DNA from: Phycisphaerae bacterium | Lineage (GTDB): Bacteria > Planctomycetota > Phycisphaerae > SM23-33 | Length of the DNA: 8,555 nt | Direction of reading: 5' to 3' | NCBI GenBank assembly: GCA_030754715.1 | Contig: JASLZV010000059.1 | Coordinates: forward strand, 1 to 8,555 | In this document: piece after piece, positions 1 to 4,168 of the stretch | Layout of the letters: every line of letters begins with the position of its first letter | How positions within the stretch are numbered: position 1 is the first letter of the stretch | Translations under genes and position numbers: made by a program | Notes under the pieces: generated by a model | The model's database searches: none | What the model was told of the DNA's origin: nothing | What the model saw: only the letters and a program-made list of their open reading frames with translations

Positions 1-1
1 C

Positions 2-1024
2 GTCCTGGCCGATATCAAAGGCCCAGGCGTGATCACCCATATCTGGATGACTCAGGCGAACCACTACCGCCAGTGCCTGCTGAAGATTACCTGGGACGGC
101 GCGAAATACCCCAGCGTTCTTGTGCCTTTGGGCGACTTCTTCTGCCTCGGCCACGGGATCGTGAATTCCTTTCAGTCGCGGCTGTTTACCGCCTCTACGA
201 GCCTTAACAACCGGTTCGAGTCCGGCTGTGCCCTGAACTGCTACGTGCCTATGCCGTTTGCCGGCCGGGCCGTCGTGGAACTTGTCAACCAGAGTCACGA
301 GGACCACCGCCAGTACTTCTATGTCGACTACGAAACGCTCGAGGACAAGCCCGGCCGCGACGTCGGCTATTTTCACGCCGAGTTCCGTCGCGCAAATCCC
401 TTCGGTGGATGGGGACACCAGATCCTCGTCAACACGCCTGAGGCCGACATCGCAAACAAAGAAAAACTCGCCTGGGACAACAACTACATGATCCTCGATA
501 CAAAAGGCTGCGGGCATTACATCGGCTGCAACCTGTCGGTGACGAATTTCCAGGGCACTTGGTGGGGCGAGGGCGACGACATGATCTGGGTTGACGGGTA
601 CAAGTGGCCGCCCGACCTGCACGGTACGGGCAGCGAGGACTACTTCAACCAGGCTTGGGGCATGCAGGACAACGCCTTCGCCCGTAACGGCTCGTCAATT
701 CACGAAAAGAACACCGGCGGCTACCAGAGCAGTTACGTTTTTCACCTCGAAAACCCGGTTCGGTTCACGCGGGAAATCAAAGTTACAATCGAGCACGGCC
801 ACGGCAATCACCTGTGCAACGAAATGTCGTCGGTGGCGTACTGGTACGCAGCCGACCCCACGCGGGCCGCCCGCCCGCCGGCCGCCGCTAAACGTATGGC
901 CGTCCGCCGTGACAATTATGGCAACTGGCTTGCGGACGAAGAGAATCAGTGTCCCGGCCGGGCGGCCAGAACCACCGCCGAAATGCGGAAGATGATTGCC
1001 GCCTGGAAGAAGAAAAACGGATGA
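2..1024 (+). CDS. DUF2961 (GH172-like) domain protein, C-terminal part; 5' end outside the window
   Basis: The reading frame is open from base 2 and gives 340 residues, so the start lies upstream; the GTG at 29 is internal. The first visible residues (GPGVITHIWMT) match the conserved opening of DUF2961 domains, so probably only a few dozen residues are missing. The family hallmarks follow: WWGEGDD near visible residue 190, GTGSEDYF near 212, and a late HGHGN...SVAYWY block. DUF2961 is glycoside hydrolase family GH172, a beta-jelly-roll fold whose characterised members act on alpha-D-fructofuranosyl or alpha-D-arabinofuranosyl linkages. From memory, its catalytic pair is two glutamates about 21 residues apart; the Glu of GEGDD and the Glu of SEDYF, 22 apart here, fit that pair. 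The last 45 or so residues are a basic, low-complexity tail. Export cannot be judged because the N-terminus is absent, and the substrate is unknown. The family call is firm; the sugar specificity is not. Confidence 0.9.
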   Translation, partial: VLADIKGPGVITHIWMTQANHYRQCLLKITWDGAKYPSVLVPLGDFFCLGHGIVNSFQSRLFTASTSLNNRFESGCALNCYVPMPFAGRAVVELVNQSHEDHRQYFYVDYETLEDKPGRDVGYFHAEFRRANPFGGWGHQILVNTPEADIANKEKLAWDNNYMILDTKGCGHYIGCNLSVTNFQGTWWGEGDDMIWVDGYKWPPDLHGTGSEDYFNQAWGMQDNAFARNGSSIHEKNTGGYQSSYVFHLENPVRFTREIKVTIEHGHGNHLCNEMSSVAYWYAADPTRAARPPAAAKRMAVRRDNYGNWLADEENQCPGRAARTTAEMRKMIAAWKKKNG

Positions 1025-1354
1025 CCGGGGCTGCGAATTGAATGTTCGGGCACGCGTAGTGTCGCGACTGAAATGAAACAGGTCTCGTGCGAGCGCCGGT
1101 TCAGGTGATCTGGTTCAGGATTGGCGTCAACAATTTGTCCGCCGACTGCCTGCCGGCTTGGGCGAAATTACTGCCCGATTTGCCGTTGCTGTCTCGGCCG
1201 GATGCCGCCCCTATTGCTTGCCGGCTTAACAGGCCGCTAAGGCGGGCAGGAGACGCACGACACGAGGTGTCTCGGTGAGATGCGCATTGCAACATGCCCG
1301 ATAGGGGCGCCTTGGGACACGGGTCGGCCTTCACGGCAACCGGGCGGAAACGCC
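1025..1354. other. Intergenic region between convergent genes, no gene seen
   Basis: This 330-base stretch separates the ends of two convergent genes. Reading frames across it are short, compositionally odd and match no family I recognise. It holds several inverted repeats: a tight GACAC-gag-GTGTC hairpin at 1259-1271, an imperfect stem around 1216-1248 (GCCGGCTT against AAGGCGGGC), and a 9-base pair CGCCCCTAT (1206-1214) with ATAGGGGCG (1301-1309). TGCCGGCTT also occurs twice as a direct repeat. These could help end transcription from both sides, but none has a T-run typical of an intrinsic terminator. Confidence 0.6.
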
Positions 1355-2368
1355 CTATAGCGTGTGCAGCAAGGCCTCCGCCTCGCGGGTCAGGGGCTCC
1401 GAGAGGTCCTCCGTGTTCAGGAAAGACCGAAGCCTTTTCTTCAACCGGGCGGCACTTTTCTGCACCCCTTTGGTTGCACCGCGCCTCTCCTTGACTTTCC
1501 AAAACTTTGTAATCGCCTTGTTGATCAAAACAAGCGCCATCACATTCTTGTCCGCCTTGATCCGTTTCAGAAGTTCCTCGGCGTCGTCACTATCAGGAAG
1601 ACCGCTCAGCGTCTTGATAAGCACCTCAAATCCGCGGACGGCCGAGGTGGGCCTTGTCTTGCCCAGGTTATCGAGGCGTTCGAGTTCGTCACTCATCCAG
1701 AGTTTCACGCTGTCGATGATTGCCTGTGCCTCCGCTGCGACCGCGCCTTTGCCCTGCGCCTTTTTTCCCAGTTCCCCCATCGCTGCCTTGATGGGTTTAC
1801 CGGGGACAAGCAACCTCGCCATGTGCCTGAAATGTTTCAACTTTACCTTCCCAAGCAGCGGTGAACACGGCAGGGGGGTAACCTTCAGCAGCTCCGGAAC
1901 TTGGGAGTAGAGTTTCGACGGATGCCCCTTGGCTACTATCCTTCCCTTGTGGTTGAAAATGTATGCGCATGGGATGCCCTGCGTGCACGGCGCGTGCTTC
2001 AGGCGCAGTTGCTGGAAGACCGGGAAACTGACCCCCTTTTCGGCGCAGAACTTGCTTGCTTGGCCCTTGCCGAGTTGCACGTGTGAGGCGATGACGATGA
2101 ACCTGCCGCTCGGCGCATACTTCTTCTGCATCCTGACCAGGTGGCCAAAACTCTTGCGGCACGGCGGGCACCGTATGCCCCAATACTCAAAGAACACCAC
2201 CTTGCCCTTCATGTCGTCCGCGGTGATTATCGGGCCGTGGATTTGCTCCTTCAGTTTTGCCCCATCAAGTGGACTCTTTGTGCTGCTGTCGGCCGCTAGG
2301 GCTGCCAACCCCAGGGCCATTCCTACTGCTGCGATGACCGCGGCTTGGGTTATGCGGATGTGGTTCAC
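1355..2368 (-). CDS. Exported TlpA-like thioredoxin-fold protein with helical C-terminal region
   Basis: 337 residues. The GTG start at 2368 is chosen because AGGAG sits seven bases upstream and the protein then opens with a typical signal peptide: a basic NHIRITQ start, a hydrophobic stretch at about 9-24, and an ALA-AD cleavage site near 25. Starting at the upstream ATG (2401) would put a charged segment before it. Residues about 35-160 form a TlpA/AhpC-TSA-like domain with WGIRCPPC (C67, C70) as the redox pair and GIPCAYIFNHKG holding the expected cis-proline (P133). Further cysteines at 108, 128, 134 and 168 are unusual in number. Residues about 170-337 are charged and probably helical, with no domain I recognise. 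The likely role is thiol-disulfide exchange outside the cytoplasm, reductive or oxidative unknown. The gene lies downstream of tRNA-Arg on the same strand and converges on the DUF2961 gene. The fold and export are well supported; the partner is unknown. Confidence 0.85.
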   Translation of the reverse strand: MNHIRITQAAVIAAVGMALGLAALAADSSTKSPLDGAKLKEQIHGPIITADDMKGKVVFFEYWGIRCPPCRKSFGHLVRMQKKYAPSGRFIVIASHVQLGKGQASKFCAEKGVSFPVFQQLRLKHAPCTQGIPCAYIFNHKGRIVAKGHPSKLYSQVPELLKVTPLPCSPLLGKVKLKHFRHMARLLVPGKPIKAAMGELGKKAQGKGAVAAEAQAIIDSVKLWMSDELERLDNLGKTRPTSAVRGFEVLIKTLSGLPDSDDAEELLKRIKADKNVMALVLINKAITKFWKVKERRGATKGVQKSAARLKKRLRSFLNTEDLSEPLTREAEALLHTL

Positions 2369-2429
2369 GGTTGTTCTCCTGTGTTGACAAACTCTGCCCA
2401 CGAACCTTCTGCGACAGTTCTTCGTTCAT
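2265..2429 (-). CDS. Candidate 54-codon upstream ORF overlapping the thioredoxin gene start
   Basis: An ATG at 2429 is preceded by CAGGAG with nine bases between AGGAG and the ATG. The frame runs 54 codons to a TGA at 2265-2267, out of frame with the thioredoxin-like gene, whose GTG start it spans. The first 20 or so residues (MNEELSQKVRGQSLSTQENN) look plausible for a soluble peptide. The remainder is the shifted reading of the signal-peptide region and is rich in S, G, R, P and H. It matches no family I know. It could be a leader peptide affecting translation of the main gene, or a chance ORF; the only positive evidence is the ribosome binding site. Confidence 0.25.
   Translation of the reverse strand: MNEELSQKVRGQSLSTQENNREPHPHNPSRGHRSSRNGPGVGSPSGRQQHKEST
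2365..2382 (-). promoter_or_regulatory. Ribosome binding site deciding the GTG start of the thioredoxin-like gene
   Basis: Read on the minus strand, AGGAG is followed by seven bases and then GTG (2368-2366). This spacing is close to ideal and supports the GTG over the ATG at 2401. The local sequence closely resembles the one ahead of the ATG at 2429 (CAGGAGAAACCGACCATGAAC against CAGGAGAACAACCGTGAAC). Confidence 0.7.
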
Positions 2430-2595
2430 GGTCGGTTTCTCCTGAGTGGTTCCTGTGAACTGTTCCGTGGACGGAGTCTTACATGTTCCGGAATGCTTTT
2501 AGCCGATCCGGCTGTCGACTCACGCAACTGTTTTGTCTGGCTCCGCGCCAAAGCGTTTCCCCAAGTGTCATATGCCCTACGACCTTGCGAATAAC
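2369..2595. other. Spacer between tRNA-Arg and the thioredoxin gene
   Basis: This spacer contains the 5' part of the candidate upstream ORF and its ribosome binding site, plus a small hairpin (AGCCG-atc-CGGCT, 2501-2513) without a T-run on either strand. I found no convincing sigma-70-type promoter for the thioredoxin gene here, so read-through from the tRNA promoter is possible. Confidence 0.5.
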
Positions 2596-2668
2596 TACGC
2601 CCGGCGCGACTCGAACGCGCAACCTCTTGCTCCGGAGGCAAGCGCTCTATCCATTGAGCTACGGGCGC
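2596..2668 (-). tRNA. tRNA-Arg, anticodon CCG
   Basis: The minus strand folds as a complete 73-base cloverleaf. The acceptor GCGCCCG pairs with CGGGCGT, and the D arm is GCTC-AATGGATA-GAGC. The anticodon arm is CTTGC-CTCCGGA-GCAAG, which puts CCG at positions 34-36; the variable loop is AGGTT and the T arm is GCGCG-TTCGAGT-CGCGC. The discriminator is A. The adenine in the D loop (the A20 region) is a known arginine identity element and agrees with the anticodon. CGG codons are read. The 3' CCA is not encoded (GTT follows), so it must be added by the CCA-adding enzyme. The first acceptor pair is G-U rather than the usual G-C. There is no intron. Confidence 0.95.
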
Positions 2669-2732
2669 GGGTGGTTTGGGATTTCAGATTGCGGGTTGTG
2701 CCCCGGCAACTCACGGTCTGCAACCGCAATAA

Positions 2733-2761
2733 ATTCTCCCTCACGCAGGTGGGTTTGTCAA
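2733..2761 (-). promoter_or_regulatory. Probable promoter of tRNA-Arg
   Basis: On the minus strand a perfect -35 hexamer TTGACA (2761-2756) is followed by a 17-base spacer and GAGAAT (2738-2733), which matches four of six bases of the -10 consensus. Transcription would start near 2726, about 58 bases before the mature tRNA 5' end, leaving a short leader for RNase P to remove. The -35 lies within an inverted repeat shared with the divergent ispG side. Confidence 0.6.
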
Positions 2762-2775
2762 CGATATCCGTTGAC
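2757..2775. repeat. Perfect inverted repeat GTCAACG-atatc-CGTTGAC
   Basis: Two 7-base arms (2757-2763 and 2769-2775) flank ATATC. The left arm overlaps the TTGACA of the tRNA-Arg promoter, and the right arm contains TTGACT pointing at ispG. It may be a pair of back-to-back -35 elements, a regulator binding site, or both. Confidence 0.5.
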
Positions 2776-2798
2776 TGGTCGGCTGGTTGATTGGCCGC

Positions 2799-2804
2799 TA
2801 CAAT
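2799..2804 (+). promoter_or_regulatory. Possible -10 element of ispG
   Basis: TACAAT matches five of six bases of the -10 consensus and ends seven bases before the ATG at 2812. Transcription would then begin at or next to that ATG, giving a leaderless message. The nearest -35-like hexamer (TTGACT, 2771-2776) is 22 bases away, longer than normal, so this is tentative. Confidence 0.35.
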
Positions 2805-2811
2805 GTTCGGC

Positions 2812-3939
2812 ATGGAGCCTCCGGTAATTACCCGGCGAAGGACGCGGGCGGTGGACGTTGGCGGCGTGGTGATCGGTGGCGATGCGCCGGTGCGGATCCA
2901 GAGCATGACCAATACCCTCACCCGCGACACGGACGCTACACTCACCCAGGTGCGGGCCCTGGTGGTGGCCGGAGCCGAACTGGTCCGTGTGGCCGTGCCA
3001 ACCAAGGCCGACACAAAGGCGTTGACGGAAATCGTGGCCGCCTCGCCCGTGCCGATCATTGCGGACGTCCACTTTCACTTCGCCCGCGCGTTGGAGGCCA
3101 TCACCGCCGGTGTAGCCAAGATTCGCCTGAATCCCGGCAACATCTCCGACCGCGACCAGGTTCGCCGCGTGATCGACGCAGCCGGGGCGGCCGGGGTGGC
3201 CATCCGCGTGGGCGTCAACGAAGGGTCGGTGGTCCAGCGGCACACCGGACCGCAGCGACAGGCCGACCTGGCCCGCCCGCTGCACGAGTTGATGGCCGAT
3301 AAACTCGCCGAGTATCTGGAAGTCTTCACCGAGGCCGGCTTTGACAGCCTGATCCTGTCGGCCAAGAGCCACGACGCGGTGACCACGGTGGCGGCCAACC
3401 GCCTGCTGGCTGGGCGATGGGACTGGCCGCTCCACTTGGGGGTTACCCATGCCGGTACGGCCCAGACCGGGGCGATACGGTCGGCCGCGGCGCTGGGGGC
3501 CCTGCTGTGCGAGGGCATCGGCCAGACCATCCGGATCTCCTACACTGGAGATCCGGTCGCTGAGGTGCTGGCGGCAAGAGAACTGCTGGCGAGCCTGCGC
3601 CTGCGGGTCAGGAAGGGCATCGATTTGGTCGCCTGCCCCACCTGCGGGCGGCTGGAGATGGACCTGGCGCCGATTGTGGAACGCGTGCGTGTGGCCCTGG
3701 CCGACGTGAGTGAATCGATCACGGTGGCCATCATGGGCTGCGTGGTGAACGGGCCGGGCGAGGCCGAGAGCGCCGATGTAGCCATCTGCGCCGGCAGGGA
3801 CAAGGCGGTCCTCTATCGCCGCGGGCAAAAGGTCCGCACCGTGCCGGCCGGCCGGATCGTCGAGGCGGTCGTGGCGGAAGTGAAGAAACTCGCGGACAAA
3901 GAGCCTGGCCGCCAAAGTGACCAGGCTCAGGTGAATTAA
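2812..3939 (+). CDS. ispG: 4-hydroxy-3-methylbut-2-enyl diphosphate synthase (IspG/GcpE)
   Basis: IspG converts methylerythritol cyclodiphosphate (MEcPP) to HMBPP, the penultimate step of the MEP isoprenoid pathway, in the cytoplasm with a [4Fe-4S] cluster. The call of 375 residues is close to the 372 of E. coli. An N-terminal TIM-barrel opens with TRRRTRAV and VRIQSMTNT (residues 27-35). The C-terminal cluster domain carries CPTC (C275, C278) and MGCVVNGPGE (C310, E317). These sit exactly five positions later than the E. coli ligands as I recall them (C270, C273, C305, E312). It is the short form without the extra domain found in plants, Chlamydiae and Bacteroidetes. The start is uncertain: in-frame TTG 2791, ATG 2803 and ATG 2812 all lack a clear ribosome binding site. 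I prefer 2812 because family homology begins right after it and a -10-like TACAAT precedes it. ispG is divergent from tRNA-Arg; alaS follows after 229 bases with its own promoter. Confidence 0.97.
   Translation: MEPPVITRRRTRAVDVGGVVIGGDAPVRIQSMTNTLTRDTDATLTQVRALVVAGAELVRVAVPTKADTKALTEIVAASPVPIIADVHFHFARALEAITAGVAKIRLNPGNISDRDQVRRVIDAAGAAGVAIRVGVNEGSVVQRHTGPQRQADLARPLHELMADKLAEYLEVFTEAGFDSLILSAKSHDAVTTVAANRLLAGRWDWPLHLGVTHAGTAQTGAIRSAAALGALLCEGIGQTIRISYTGDPVAEVLAARELLASLRLRVRKGIDLVACPTCGRLEMDLAPIVERVRVALADVSESITVAIMGCVVNGPGEAESADVAICAGRDKAVLYRRGQKVRTVPAGRIVEAVVAEVKKLADKEPGRQSDQAQVN
3901..3928 (+). terminator. Hairpin at the 3' end of ispG, possible terminator
   Basis: GAGCCTGG (3901-3908) and CCAGGCTC (3921-3928) form a perfect 8-base stem with a 12-base loop, nine bases before the ispG stop codon. 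The sequence after it (aggtgaatt) has only a token T content, so intrinsic termination is doubtful. It may instead protect the 3' end of the message. Confidence 0.3.
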
Positions 3940-4076
3940 CCCGGATTCCGTGTGGCAGGTTGGTCTTCGACCCTGGGGCTCGGAGGCGAAGGGGATGGCC
4001 GCCGCGCAAACGCTGCAGACCCGCCGGGCACTTTGCTCGGCCTGTTTGGAGCAGTCCGCGTGACACCGGAAAACTT

Positions 4077-4105
4077 TTGCAGCGGTTCTGTGCGGGCGAT
4101 AAAAT
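4077..4105 (+). promoter_or_regulatory. Probable alaS promoter
   Basis: TTGCAG (4077-4082), a 17-base spacer and TAAAAT (4100-4105). The -10 matches five of six consensus bases and the -35 three of six. Transcription would start near 4112, leaving a leader of about 57 bases. This rules out the longer alaS reading from GTG 4109, which would begin before the message. Confidence 0.55.
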
Positions 4106-4114
4106 CTTGTGCCT

Positions 4115-4132
4115 CGAGAATTGCGATTCTTG
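4115..4132 (+). promoter_or_regulatory. Palindrome/hairpin at the predicted 5' end of the alaS message
   Basis: CGAGAAT (4115-4121) pairs with ATTCTTG (4126-4132), with one G-U pair, around the loop TGCG, which fits the stable UNCG tetraloop pattern. It lies a few bases after the predicted transcription start. In E. coli, AlaRS represses its own gene by binding a palindrome at the start site; similar placement here hints at, but does not prove, comparable control. Confidence 0.35.
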
Positions 4133-4168
4133 TGTAAGTGCAGGCGGGCGGATGGACTTAAAACAACC

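Noticed and set aside
1101..1502. Open frames on both strands in the gap after the DUF2961 gene
   Set aside because: There is no ribosome binding site, the composition is unlike real proteins, and the frames overlap each other and the 3' end of the thioredoxin-like gene.
2369..2401. Extension of the thioredoxin-like gene to ATG 2401
   Set aside because: It would place a charged segment ahead of the signal peptide, while GTG 2368 has an ideal AGGAG.
2480..2560. Sigma-70-type promoter for the thioredoxin-like gene on the minus strand
   Set aside because: The best hexamers (TTGCGT and CTAAAA) are poor and spaced 19 bases apart, so I do not claim a promoter.
2596..2700. tRNA-Arg as an attachment site for an integrated element
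   Set aside because: I saw no repeat of the tRNA 3' end elsewhere in the window, no integrase gene, and the flanks are housekeeping genes.
4109..4168. Extension of alaS to GTG 4109, adding 20 residues
   Set aside because: The added residues are not part of AlaRS, there is no ribosome binding site, and the predicted transcript start (about 4112) lies after this GTG.
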